DNA from: Lacinutrix venerupis
GTDB lineage: Bacteria; Bacteroidota; Bacteroidia; Flavobacteriales; Flavobacteriaceae
DNA: 64,000 nucleotides
Direction: 5' to 3'
Assembly (NCBI RefSeq): GCF_003663945.1
Contig: NZ_RCCH01000003.1
Coordinates: 1 to 64,000 of the forward strand
Shown here one piece after another: positions 9,491-19,117 of this stretch. A program made the position numbers and the translations under genes. Position 1 is the first letter of the stretch, and every line of letters begins with the position of its first letter. Under the pieces are notes generated by a model. The model was given only the letters and a program-made list of their open reading frames with translations. It did not search any database and was not told the origin of the DNA.

Positions 9491-12400
9491 TTATTTTTCT
9501 ACGGTTACCCATTGTCCTTTTGTGCGTACTAAAAACTCATTATCGTACATGGCTTCCGCTTGAACACCTGGTAAATAATAGGTACCTAAGTATGATGCGT
9601 TAAGCATAACATTAAAGGTATTTGTACCGTATTTTCCTTTTTTATTTAAATCGAAATAAAAGTTTACACGATCGTCTCGAATATCTGTAAATCGTGCTTG
9701 GCTTGTGGTATTACTTCCAAAGGCAGTAAAACGCGTATTTACAATTTCCCAACCAGAAGGAAATATTTGTGTTAAAGCAACATCTGTAACACGTTCGTTT
9801 TTAAGGTTAGATACGGTAACAGTTGCCACAAAATCTTGACCTTGTTTTAAGTTTGTTATATCTATTGTATTTCCTTTTAAATCTTTATAAACAACACTAG
9901 TGCTTAAACCTCTTTGTTCGGTTAACTCTTCGCCTAAAGGTAATTTTCCAGAATTTAATACACGAATGTAAACCACATTGCCTTGTTTGTTTTTAAAGCT
10001 TAATTTATTGTTTCCGTTTATTACTTTTAACTCGCGTTGTGCGATTGCACTTTTGGTATTTATAGTTTCGGTTTTACCATTAATGGTGTATTGTAAATCA
10101 AGAGATTTTCCACCGGTTGCTTTAACCATTTTAGCCATTGCTAATAAGCTGTAAGCTGTTGTTTGTGTACTCATCCAGCGGTTGCTTGACAACTCTTTTG
10201 CCAATGTTTTTGCTAATTCTTGCATTCTAGAATCTTTGGTAAGTACCATAGTTTCTAATGCCATTGCACGATTTCTATCTATAGAACCGTAAGTGTAATA
10301 ATTATATTTAGGTGCTTTAAATTCTATATTTGCAGTTTTAGAAATGGCGTTACTAGCCTCGTTTTGTCCTGCTAAGGCATAAGCGGCAGCCAATCTCCAT
10401 TTTGCTTCGTTAGAAATTTCGCTAAACTCTTTAAGCCTGTTCATAGCACCTAAATCTGGACTTCCTGCTAAGGCTAAAGTGTACAATCTGTATGCTTGTG
10501 CTAAATCACTATTGTATATTTTGTAGCTTGGTCTCCAGCTTCTTGCTGCTTCTTTTTGATATTTAATCCAATTACTTTTAAAGGTTAATGGTAATACGAA
10601 TCCTAGTTTTTCGGCTTCAAGCATAAAATGACCTGCGTAACTGGTTCCCCAATCATTAGCAGTGTTTTCTCCCATCCAATAACTCATGCCTCCATTTGGT
10701 CTTTGGAAATTTCCAAGACGCTTAATGCCATTTTCTATATTAGATTGAATTTCTTGTTTTTTCTTTAACGGAATATCAAAAATTTCATTTAAATATAACT
10801 GCGGAAACACTCCTGACGTCGTTTGCTCTACACAACCATGAGGATATTGTACAAGATATTGCAGTCTTCGAGAGAAATCCATTGGTGGCATTGTTGAAAA
10901 TTCAATCATTGCACTATTAGAACCTTCAACACCAAAAGTTGTAAAATCGAGACTAGCTGAAGCCGATTTTTCTAACGTTTGATCGAGCGCTTTAGAGGTT
11001 ATCGGATTCACATTCTCAACATCAAGTTCTACTTTGTAAGTCGATTTTTCGCCATTTCCACTCGCAATAACCTCTACAGTATTTATACCATTTGCTTTGC
11101 TAACGTCTAACTCAAAATAAGCCATTTGCTCGTCTGGTTTTGCAAAAGATAATCTTTTAGATTGCTCACCAACAACAGAAATGCCGTTGCTTAATTTTAA
11201 TTTAATATCTACATTTTTAACCTTTGGTTCCATAGCAAAAACAGTAACAGGAAGTGTAACTTTTTCACCAGGACTTAGTTTTCTAGGTAGCGTTGCTAAA
11301 ACCATTAAAGGTTTTTTAACTTCAACAGATTTGTCTGTGCTTCCATAAGCTTCAGTCTCTGTGTTTCCGGCAATAACCATTGTTCGTACAGCACCAATAT
11401 AATTAGGCATTTTAATTTTGTGTTCTGTTCTTCCGCCAGGTTCTAATGTAAACGGACCTAAAACTTTAACAACAGGTTTAAAACGGTTTGCTTTTTTGTT
11501 TTTTCCTTCGGCAGCACTTCCGTCTCCACCAATAGCAAATATTTGATCGATACTGCCAGAGTACGCTCCAACAACATCATCAAAAATATCCCAAGTTTTT
11601 ACACCTAAAGCTTCGCGAGCATAAAATGAAGACCACGCATTAGGTGTTTTAAATCGTGTTAAATCTAATAAACCTTCTTCAACCATTGCCACAGTATACG
11701 TCATAGGTTTGTTGTTTTTTTCTGAAACAATAACAGTAAATTCTTCTTCTGGTTTTAAAACGCTAGGCATTCTAATTTCAGGTTCTAATTTGGTGTTTGG
11801 GTCTTCAACTAAAATTGGAATAACTCCATAAAGACGTAACGGTAAGTCGTTAGCAGTTGTAGCATGCGGTTGTAATAATGAAATGTTTACAAACACATTT
11901 GGCGCCATTGCTTTAGTAATAGGAATATCTACAACCGTTTCACCTGCTTTTGTTTTTAACCATTTATGTTCTATAACTTCTGTACCATTTTCTATAGAAA
12001 TTAAAGCGCGACCTTCGGTTCCTGACGGAAACGTAATTTTAGCAGTTTCACCAACATTATAATTTTCTTTATCTGCTGAGAAAACTAACATTTTTGCTGC
12101 CTCTTTATCGCCTGTTGGTTGCTTTTTCCACCAATTTTTATAGAAGTATGCTGTGCGACCGGTTGCGTGACCACTTTTAGGATCGTAAACACGAATTAAA
12201 TAGCGTCCGCCATCTTTTTCAGGAACATTAATATTGAAGCTGGCTTTACCATTAGCATCAGTATTAATTTTACTATTCATATATGGTTTATGAAAAGAAC
12301 TTGAGGTGTATTTTGATAAATTATCGTAAGATGAATTCCACCACCAACGCCATTCAACTTTATAAACTTTTACCTCTAATCCCTTTCTTTTTATAGGATT

Positions 12401-15073
12401 GCCTTGGTCGTCTACAACTACAATATCAAAGGATTGATTTTCGTCTGTAAAAAACGAGCCATAAGCTCTTCCTTTAGGCGAACGTAATCCAACAAACGAT
12501 TTGTAAGGTGCATATTGTTTTGTAAAAGCATCCATAGAAAAATCGCCACCATTTTCGAAAGCACGTACTAAAAATTGTACGTTTAACATACCAGGAGCAT
12601 TTTGCCCAACGCTTAGTTTGTTTTTAATTTCGGTAAAACCTTCTTCGTTTACATTGCCTTCAAAAACGTTTAGTTCTTCTTGAGAAAACGAGCGTGAAGG
12701 ATCTCTAAACGTATAGTCTTTAAAATTTTTAAAAGGAGCATATGCATTACTGAATTTCGCTTTAATTTCAGTTTTTACATTTTTTGCAGGTGCTCCATGT
12801 AACCAGTTTACATTTAGTGTTCCGTTTAAGGCTTCGCTACCGGAAAGCACTTCATTTTTAAAATCGACTTTAATTTTTAAGCGGTTTGGTTTTACTGTTT
12901 CTACTTTTAAACCTTTGTAAAACGTAGCACCACCAACACTAACTTTTGCATTCCAGTTTCCTGTTTTGTTTTCGGTTGAAGTAGGTACTGTAAACGTGTA
13001 AAAATTATTTATGTTTTCGCTTGTAATTTTTTTGTAGGCTAATTTTCCATTAGGATCTGTAACTTCCATTTTTATTGGATGACCTTTTGGTAATTTATTA
13101 CCATTATCGTCTAAAATAAAAGTAAGATGTAGTGAATCTCCAGGTCGCCAAACGCCACGTTCTCCATAAATATAACCTTTTAAGCCACGTTGTAAATGGT
13201 TTCCAGAAACATCGAATTTACTTAGTGATAGTGCTTGTCCATCTCGTAACTTTATATAAGTTTTATTTTTGCCTTTACTTACAATTGCAAAAGAAGCGTG
13301 ATTGTTGGTTTCTATTTTAGCTAAACCTTCTTGGTCTGTTCTAGTGCTAGAAATTTCCTGTTGTTGGTAGTTGTAAAGCGTTATTTTTGCTGCAGCTTCA
13401 ACATTAGTATTTAAGATATTTGTAACTGCAAAATAGTAGTTGTTATTTGCTCCTTTTTTTACAATAACGCCAAGGTTTGATGCTAATAAATTTTGTGAAA
13501 TTTCACGATCTTGGTTGTAGTACGCGTCATGACATGGGTTGTCGCGTTCTCTCCAATTGTAGTTGTAATTTCTGTATCTGTACGTTACATTATCCCAGTA
13601 TTCTTCTTCTCTGCGGTCTTCATCTTCGGTTGTACTTTCGCTGTATTCGTCGTAGTAATAATCGTCTTCGTAGTACTCATCTTCATAATAATCATCGTTG
13701 TTTTCAGAATTTGTAATATTTCTATTTACAGAACAATCGTACAAGGAATATTCTTTCTTAAAACTTACTTCTACACGATAAATAGCACCTGAATCTACAG
13801 TTAAAAATTTAGATAAATCTGCACTGTAGGTTTTCCATTTTCCGTCATTTTCAATACCATCGTTTACTAAGGTAATGGTTTGCTTTGCAATGCGTCTTCC
13901 TACTTGTCTAATACTATTATCATTACCTCCTTGAAGATTATTGTCTTGCAAAAACTGAAGTATATTATCTTGATATATTTTTATAATTTTTAAGTCTACT
14001 TTTTTAAGATTTACGGCTTCAAAATTGAATTTTAATTCTTGAGAATTAGGAAGAATAACACCACTGTTTACTAAACGAACTTGAGGTTTTACTTCTTCGA
14101 AAGAAATGGTTTCAGAAAATGGTTTTTTAAGTTTATAGCCTTCGGTGTTTTTAATACCTTGAAATACATCAACCTGTACGTTTCCTGTGATTTTAGAATC
14201 TGGGTATGCTTTTAAAACATTACCATCGACCACGTATTTTGAATTTTTGGTATTTTGAATGGTTACCAATCCATCAAAATTTTGTTGTTTTTTAATAGGA
14301 TCGGAAAAATTTATAGAAAGGTATTGCTCTGGGTTTTGTACAACATCAATTTTTGTAATAGTAAAATTGTTTTTTCCAGGAATTACAACCGTGTTTTCAC
14401 CAGAATTATCTGCTTTAATGGCTTTTCCGTTCCATTTTACGAGTATTTTGCTATCTTCAATTTTTCGGTTTATACTATCTATTTTAAATTCAAATTGTCT
14501 AGATGGTAATCTATTTTCATTCCATTCAATTTTTAAATCTTTTCCGCTTTGCGAAGCCTCAACTAATTGTTTTGCTTGATCTATTGTAATATTATCTGCA
14601 GATTTTACTACACCTAATAAATATTGCCATTCTTTGCTATACGATTGTAACTCGTTAGTAACAATGTTAAAGTTTGGTGTTATGGTTTTAAATTGAAATG
14701 TATAGTTTGAAAATTCCGATGGGATATCTGGATATATTTCTTTTAATTTTACAGTAACAGCATATTCTGTGTCACTTTCTAAAGCTTCATTTGGTGTAAA
14801 GGTTAGCGCATGTTTGTTGGCAACAATTAAATTTCCAGAAACGTGAGGTGTAATGCTAATTAAATCGTCTTCAATTATATTATCTATTTCCCAACCTTCG
14901 ACTTCTTTAGCTAAACTAATTTGAATATTACTAGAGGTAGAAACACGTCCAGAAGTAGTATAGCTAATATAGTCTCTAAACTTAAAAAGGTTATCGGTTT
15001 CGGTTGATTTTTTCTTACAAGACTGTGCCAAGAAGATACAGAGAATCAAGGCAAAAAATGATTTTATTTGCAT
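9491..15073 (-). CDS. Alpha-2-macroglobulin family lipoprotein with thioester motif
   Basis: 1860 aa from the ATG at 15073. This start is preferred over an in-frame ATG at 15151 because it gives a clean lipoprotein signal, MQIKSFFALILCIFLAQSC, with the lipid-bearing Cys at residue 19. Bacterial A2Ms are periplasmic protease traps: MG domains surround a bait region, and a Cys-Gln thioester captures the attacking protease. Here YPHGCVEQT supplies the thioester (Cys1414, Gln1417), followed by the helical complement-like TED domain with GGMSYWMG. MG2-type sequence GYIYGERGVWRPGD lies mid-protein. Residues about 452-525 are an unusual Asp/Glu/Tyr-rich tract. The gene is upstream of and co-directional with pbpC, the classical bacterial A2M partner; the pair is proposed to guard and repair a breached envelope. 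The length fits the large Bacteroidota A2Ms. Confidence 0.93.
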   Translation of the reverse strand: MQIKSFFALILCIFLAQSCKKKSTETDNLFKFRDYISYTTSGRVSTSSNIQISLAKEVEGWEIDNIIEDDLISITPHVSGNLIVANKHALTFTPNEALESDTEYAVTVKLKEIYPDIPSEFSNYTFQFKTITPNFNIVTNELQSYSKEWQYLLGVVKSADNITIDQAKQLVEASQSGKDLKIEWNENRLPSRQFEFKIDSINRKIEDSKILVKWNGKAIKADNSGENTVVIPGKNNFTITKIDVVQNPEQYLSINFSDPIKKQQNFDGLVTIQNTKNSKYVVDGNVLKAYPDSKITGNVQVDVFQGIKNTEGYKLKKPFSETISFEEVKPQVRLVNSGVILPNSQELKFNFEAVNLKKVDLKIIKIYQDNILQFLQDNNLQGGNDNSIRQVGRRIAKQTITLVNDGIENDGKWKTYSADLSKFLTVDSGAIYRVEVSFKKEYSLYDCSVNRNITNSENNDDYYEDEYYEDDYYYDEYSESTTEDEDRREEEYWDNVTYRYRNYNYNWRERDNPCHDAYYNQDREISQNLLASNLGVIVKKGANNNYYFAVTNILNTNVEAAAKITLYNYQQQEISSTRTDQEGLAKIETNNHASFAIVSKGKNKTYIKLRDGQALSLSKFDVSGNHLQRGLKGYIYGERGVWRPGDSLHLTFILDDNGNKLPKGHPIKMEVTDPNGKLAYKKITSENINNFYTFTVPTSTENKTGNWNAKVSVGGATFYKGLKVETVKPNRLKIKVDFKNEVLSGSEALNGTLNVNWLHGAPAKNVKTEIKAKFSNAYAPFKNFKDYTFRDPSRSFSQEELNVFEGNVNEEGFTEIKNKLSVGQNAPGMLNVQFLVRAFENGGDFSMDAFTKQYAPYKSFVGLRSPKGRAYGSFFTDENQSFDIVVVDDQGNPIKRKGLEVKVYKVEWRWWWNSSYDNLSKYTSSSFHKPYMNSKINTDANGKASFNINVPEKDGGRYLIRVYDPKSGHATGRTAYFYKNWWKKQPTGDKEAAKMLVFSADKENYNVGETAKITFPSGTEGRALISIENGTEVIEHKWLKTKAGETVVDIPITKAMAPNVFVNISLLQPHATTANDLPLRLYGVIPILVEDPNTKLEPEIRMPSVLKPEEEFTVIVSEKNNKPMTYTVAMVEEGLLDLTRFKTPNAWSSFYAREALGVKTWDIFDDVVGAYSGSIDQIFAIGGDGSAAEGKNKKANRFKPVVKVLGPFTLEPGGRTEHKIKMPNYIGAVRTMVIAGNTETEAYGSTDKSVEVKKPLMVLATLPRKLSPGEKVTLPVTVFAMEPKVKNVDIKLKLSNGISVVGEQSKRLSFAKPDEQMAYFELDVSKANGINTVEVIASGNGEKSTYKVELDVENVNPITSKALDQTLEKSASASLDFTTFGVEGSNSAMIEFSTMPPMDFSRRLQYLVQYPHGCVEQTTSGVFPQLYLNEIFDIPLKKKQEIQSNIENGIKRLGNFQRPNGGMSYWMGENTANDWGTSYAGHFMLEAEKLGFVLPLTFKSNWIKYQKEAARSWRPSYKIYNSDLAQAYRLYTLALAGSPDLGAMNRLKEFSEISNEAKWRLAAAYALAGQNEASNAISKTANIEFKAPKYNYYTYGSIDRNRAMALETMVLTKDSRMQELAKTLAKELSSNRWMSTQTTAYSLLAMAKMVKATGGKSLDLQYTINGKTETINTKSAIAQRELKVINGNNKLSFKNKQGNVVYIRVLNSGKLPLGEELTEQRGLSTSVVYKDLKGNTIDITNLKQGQDFVATVTVSNLKNERVTDVALTQIFPSGWEIVNTRFTAFGSNTTSQARFTDIRDDRVNFYFDLNKKGKYGTNTFNVMLNASYLGTYYLPGVQAEAMYDNEFLVRTKGQWVTVEK

Positions 15074-15198
15074 AGTTGCTGGTTTAAAAAGTGAATTACA
15101 GTGATAAGAAAAATCTGGTGAGAGTATTCTTGTTAATATAATTACGCTCAATTATTTAAGTTTAGATTATAGTTGGTTGTTAGATTTTTGTTAAAGTT

Positions 15199-16284
15199 TT
15201 ATTTAGAATAGATTTTCACAATTAATTCGCCTTTATCATCCATACTAGCGCGATACATTCCTGCGGTGTTAAAATCCATGACCATATTGCCGTTTTTATC
15301 TACTGCAATAATACCACCATTTCCACCTAAATTCGGCACCTTTTTTTGTATTACTTCTTTAGCAGCTGCTTTTAAGCTTAAACCTTTGTATTCCATTAGT
15401 GCAGAAATATCGTGAGCAACGGTTGCGCGAATAAAAAATTCTCCCCAACCTGTTCCAGAAACCGCACACGTTGCATTATTAGCGTAATTTCCAGCGCCAA
15501 TAATTGGCACATCTCCAACGCGACCATATCGTTTATTTGTCATGCCTCCGGTTGAAGTACCAGCGGCTAAATTGCCGTTTTTATCTAAGGCAACGCAACC
15601 AACGGTTCCAAATTTACTGTCTTTAATATCTGCATCGTAAAAAGCCGATTTATTTTCAATAGTATTTTCTTGTTCTTTTTTAATTACTCGTTTTAAAGTT
15701 TTAAGTCTGTTTTCAGTTTTAAAATAATTTGGAGAAACAAGTTCTAGATTCTGTTCTTTTGCAAACTTTTCTGCACCTTCACCAGCCATCATTACATGAG
15801 GTGATTTTTCCATAATTGCTCTAGCAAGATTAATTGGGTTTTTTACGGTTTTTGTTCCTGCGGAAGCGCCTGCATTTAGGGTTTTGCCATCCATTATTGA
15901 TGCATCTAGCTCGTTGGTTTCGGCATTTGTGAAAACAGCGCCTTTTCCCGCATTAAAGAGAGGAGAATCTTCTAAAACATTTATGGTTTTTTCAACGGCA
16001 TCAAGGCTACTTCCGCCATTTTTTAAAATAGTATAACCAGTTCTAATAGCTTCTTCTAATTTGGCTTTGTATTCGGCTTCTTTTTCATCTGTCATGTTCT
16101 TTTTTAAAATAGTACCTGCACCACCATGTATAACAATTGCAAAATCGTTTACTTTTTTAGATGTGTTTTCTGTATTTGTATTTTCTCTTGTAATATTTTC
16201 AGGATTTTTATCTGGATTTGGTACGAGCTCGCCACAGCTATATGCTAATAAACAAAGTGTGATGTAGAAGATAATTTTTTTCAT
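15199..16284 (-). CDS. Isoaspartyl peptidase/L-asparaginase (plant-type Ntn hydrolase) lipoprotein
   Basis: 361 aa from the ATG at 16284, which gives the lipoprotein signal MKKIIFYITLCLLAYSC; an in-frame ATG at 16308 would add eight residues before it. The enzyme hydrolyses isoaspartyl dipeptides and asparagine after autocleavage into alpha and beta subunits. The motif GTVGCVALD with Thr227 marks the cleavage site and N-terminal nucleophile, and GTSTGGMTNKRYGRVGD and GTGWGEFFIR line the active site. The alpha part carries AIVIHGGAGTI near the mature N-terminus. The lipobox implies a periplasmic or outer-membrane location, as in several Bacteroidota homologues. The gap to the A2M gene is 125 bp with no terminator seen, so partial read-through into the A2M operon is possible. 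A TAACTTTA -7-like box lies on the minus strand at 16309-16316. Confidence 0.93.
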   Translation of the reverse strand: MKKIIFYITLCLLAYSCGELVPNPDKNPENITRENTNTENTSKKVNDFAIVIHGGAGTILKKNMTDEKEAEYKAKLEEAIRTGYTILKNGGSSLDAVEKTINVLEDSPLFNAGKGAVFTNAETNELDASIMDGKTLNAGASAGTKTVKNPINLARAIMEKSPHVMMAGEGAEKFAKEQNLELVSPNYFKTENRLKTLKRVIKKEQENTIENKSAFYDADIKDSKFGTVGCVALDKNGNLAAGTSTGGMTNKRYGRVGDVPIIGAGNYANNATCAVSGTGWGEFFIRATVAHDISALMEYKGLSLKAAAKEVIQKKVPNLGGNGGIIAVDKNGNMVMDFNTAGMYRASMDDKGELIVKIYSK

Positions 16285-16361
16285 TTTTTTGGTGGTTTTT
16301 ATTAGCATTAAAGTTACATTTTTTTAAGAAAGCTATAACTGTAAAACCACATAATTATTAG

Positions 16362-16369
16362 TATATTCG
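16362..16369 (+). promoter_or_regulatory. Candidate -7 box for the ALDH gene
   Basis: TATATTCG, one mismatch from the Bacteroidota -7 consensus TAnnTTTG, lies 36 bp before the ATG at 16406. The -33 region (ACTG at 16338-16341) is weak. The same TATATTCG box precedes the moxR gene. Confidence 0.4.
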
Positions 16370-16405
16370 CTTCAAAATTTAATAATTCGTAAAAAATAGA
16401 GATAT

Positions 16406-17959
16406 ATGCAAGCAGTTTCAACTGATTTCGGAATAAAAGAAGCCTTAGAGCAATTAGGCATAAAAGATGTAAACCATGGAACTTCTACTGGTTCAAATAA
16501 CTTTGGAAGTGGAGAAGAGATTTCTTCGTATTCACCAACAGATGGTTCTTTAATTGCTAAAGTTTCTACAACAACAAAAGAAGATTACGAGAAAGTAATG
16601 GAAGCAGCAACTTCTGCTTTTACAACTTTTAGAGCGATGCCAGCACCACAAAGAGGTGAAATTGTAAGACAATTTGGTAATAAACTTAGAGAATTAAAAG
16701 AGCCTTTAGGTAAGTTAGTGTCTTACGAAATGGGTAAATCGCTTCAAGAAGGTTATGGTGAAGTTCAGGAGATGATAGACATTTGTGATTTTGCTGTTGG
16801 TTTATCAAGACAGTTAAACGGACAAACAATTCCATCTGAGCGTCCAGGACATGTAATGCGTGAGCAGTGGCATTCGTTAGGAGTTGTAGGTATAATTTCA
16901 GCTTTTAACTTTCCAGTAGCCGTTTGGGCTTGGAACACAGCTTTAGCTTGGGTTTGTGGAGACGTTTGTGTTTGGAAAGCATCAGAAAAAACACCACTTT
17001 GCTCAGTAGCTTGCCAAAATATAATTGCAGGAATTTTAAAAGAAAATAATTTGCCAGAAGGTATTTCTTGTATCATTAATGGAGACTATAAGGTAGGAGA
17101 AATGATGACTACAGATTCTAGAATTCCATTAATATCTGCTACAGGTTCTACTAGAATGGGACGTATTGTTGGTGCAACAGTTGCAGAACGTTTTGGAAAA
17201 TCTCTATTAGAATTAGGAGGAAACAATGCTATTATTATTACACCAACTGCAGATTTAAAAGTTGTAGTTCCAGGAGCAGTATTTGGTGCAGTAGGAACTT
17301 GTGGACAACGTTGTACATCTACAAGACGATTAATTATTCATGAAAGTGTTTACGATAAAGTACGCGATGCTATTGTTGGTGCTTATGGACAATTAACAAT
17401 TGGAAATCCTTTAGATGAAAAAAATCACATCGGACCATTAATAGATAAAGATTCTGTAAATACTTACTTAACAGCAATTGAAAAAGCAAAAGCCGAAGGC
17501 GGAAACGTTTTAGTTGAAGGTGGCGTTTTAGAAGGTGAAGGTTATGAGTCTGGTTGTTATGTAAAGCCAGCAATTATTGAAGCAGAAAATGATTTTGAAA
17601 TTGTACAAACTGAAACTTTTGCACCTATTTTATATTTAATGAAATATTCTGGAGATGTTGAAAATGCTATTGATACTCAAAATGGAGTAGCACAAGGATT
17701 ATCGTCTGCTATTATGACTAATGAAATGAAAGAGGCAGAAAAATTCTTATCGTTTGCAGGATCAGATTGTGGAATTGCAAATGTAAATATAGGAACATCT
17801 GGAGCTGAAATTGGAGGTGCTTTTGGAGGTGAAAAAGAAACAGGTGGCGGACGTGAGTCTGGATCTGATGCTTGGAAAGTTTACATGAGACGCCAAACAA
17901 ATACAGTAAATTATTCAGACGAGTTACCTTTAGCTCAAGGTATAAAGTTTGATTTGTAA
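16406..17959 (+). CDS. amaB: ALDH7-type aldehyde dehydrogenase (alpha-aminoadipic semialdehyde/P6C dehydrogenase)
   Basis: 517-aa cytosolic NAD(P)+-dependent dehydrogenase. Closest family by eye is ALDH7 (antiquitin), which oxidises alpha-aminoadipic semialdehyde, in equilibrium with piperideine-6-carboxylate, in lysine catabolism. Diagnostic segments: WHSLGVVGIISAFNFPVAVW, the cofactor loop GSTRMGR, LELGGNNA with the general-base Glu, and GTCGQRCTSTRR with catalytic Cys303 (a second Cys at 299). ALDH7 enzymes usually end with a conserved ...YMRRxTNTVNYS...LPLAQGIKF block, which is present at the C-terminus. It is monocistronic: its own promoter box lies upstream and a strong terminator at 17981. 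No other lysine-degradation gene is in the window. Substrate is inferred from family. Confidence 0.85.
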   Translation: MQAVSTDFGIKEALEQLGIKDVNHGTSTGSNNFGSGEEISSYSPTDGSLIAKVSTTTKEDYEKVMEAATSAFTTFRAMPAPQRGEIVRQFGNKLRELKEPLGKLVSYEMGKSLQEGYGEVQEMIDICDFAVGLSRQLNGQTIPSERPGHVMREQWHSLGVVGIISAFNFPVAVWAWNTALAWVCGDVCVWKASEKTPLCSVACQNIIAGILKENNLPEGISCIINGDYKVGEMMTTDSRIPLISATGSTRMGRIVGATVAERFGKSLLELGGNNAIIITPTADLKVVVPGAVFGAVGTCGQRCTSTRRLIIHESVYDKVRDAIVGAYGQLTIGNPLDEKNHIGPLIDKDSVNTYLTAIEKAKAEGGNVLVEGGVLEGEGYESGCYVKPAIIEAENDFEIVQTETFAPILYLMKYSGDVENAIDTQNGVAQGLSSAIMTNEMKEAEKFLSFAGSDCGIANVNIGTSGAEIGGAFGGEKETGGGRESGSDAWKVYMRRQTNTVNYSDELPLAQGIKFDL

Positions 17960-17980
17960 AATATAACTATTTGTTAGTTA

Positions 17981-18011
17981 AAAGCCACATCGAGAGATGT
18001 GGCTTTTTTTT
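17981..18011 (+). terminator. Rho-independent terminator after the ALDH gene
   Basis: Perfect 11-bp stem (AAAGCCACATC at 17981-17991 with GATGTGGCTTT at 17996-18006), GAGA tetraloop, then a T-run. It starts 21 bp after the stop codon. Confidence 0.9.
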
Positions 18012-18166
18012 ATGAAAAACACTTATAATTACACAATGTAAGTTAATCGCTTATTTTGGTAATTTTACCGAATTTTAACTATTTGATTTCTATTTTGTTA
18101 CAAAAAAAGTTAAAAATTAACACTTTTTTAATAACTTAAGGCTCACTAACACTAAATCAAAATATA

Positions 18167-19099
18167 ATGAGTAAAAAAACCAGTTATCTTCTTGGTATTT
18201 TGCTAACCATTATTATCGGCACTATTCTGTATTATTTTTTCTGTTGTAAACCTTGTTTAGAAGCAGCAAATAAAGAAGCGGAAGTCGAAAATATCGTTAG
18301 AGAACCAGAAGTAAAAATTGCAACAAAAAATGTTTTTTCTGCAATAGATTCTAAAAGTAGTTTAGAATTTAATAGTAGTGATAATTTTAATTTTAAAGGT
18401 TCGGCCTTTTCTCTGTTAGAGCCCGTTTCAGATGATTTAAAAGTAGAAATAGAAAAAATGTCTACATATTTAAATGATAATCCTGGAAAAGCTATAGATA
18501 TTACTGGATATTATACAAGTGAAGAAAATAATACTTCTGCATTTCCAAATCTTGGATTGGCAAGAGCAAATGCAATAAAAAATTATTTTGTGTCTCACGG
18601 GATGTCTTCTAAAATGATAAATACTTATGGTAAATTAAATGATAATTTAACTCCTGATGACTCAAATATATATTACGGACCAGTATCTTATAGCATAATT
18701 ACTAAAGACGAGAATGATACAAGCGAGGCAGATGCTTTAAAAGAACTGCACGATGAGATTATTGCAGATCCTTTAGTGCTATATTTTAATACAGCTTCTG
18801 CATCTATAAACCTTGATGTTAAGCAACGTGAAAAAATATTTAAAATGGTGAAATATGTTGATAAGTTAGATAGTGCTTCTATAAAAATTATTGGGCATAC
18901 GGATAATACTGGAAATAGAGAGAACAATATAAGATTAGGTTTGGATAGAGCAGAATTTGCTAAAAATTATTTGGTAAGTAATGGTGTTTCTTCAAGTAAA
19001 ATTAAAACATCTTCAGAAGGTCCAGATAAACCAATTGCAGATAATAATACTGATGAAGGAAAAGCAAAAAACCGAAGAGTAGTAGTAACATTAAACTAA
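18167..19099 (+). CDS. OmpA family protein with N-terminal membrane anchor
   Basis: 310 aa. Residues about 6-24 form one hydrophobic helix followed directly by FCCKPC, so the protein is probably an inner-membrane anchored or lipid-modified periplasmic protein. The C-terminal ~100 residues form an OmpA/MotB peptidoglycan-binding domain: FNTASASINLD..., KIIGHTDNTGNRENN..LGLDRAEFAKNYLVSNGV and EGKAKNRRVVVTLN. The region about 75-185 looks like a second, degenerate copy of the same fold (ITGYYTSEEN.....LGLARANAIKNYFVSHG). Eighteen bases separate it from the next gene, so the two are likely one transcript. A role in tethering the envelope to the wall is inferred from the domain; no specific function is known. 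Confidence 0.85.
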   Translation: MSKKTSYLLGILLTIIIGTILYYFFCCKPCLEAANKEAEVENIVREPEVKIATKNVFSAIDSKSSLEFNSSDNFNFKGSAFSLLEPVSDDLKVEIEKMSTYLNDNPGKAIDITGYYTSEENNTSAFPNLGLARANAIKNYFVSHGMSSKMINTYGKLNDNLTPDDSNIYYGPVSYSIITKDENDTSEADALKELHDEIIADPLVLYFNTASASINLDVKQREKIFKMVKYVDKLDSASIKIIGHTDNTGNRENNIRLGLDRAEFAKNYLVSNGVSSSKIKTSSEGPDKPIADNNTDEGKAKNRRVVVTLN

Positions 19100-19117
19100 C
19101 ATTAAAAACATATAATT

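Noticed and set aside
14259-14579. Open frames on the plus strand inside the alpha-2-macroglobulin gene
   Set aside because: Products are hydrophobic Phe/Ile-rich shadows of the A2M coding strand with no leader or motif.
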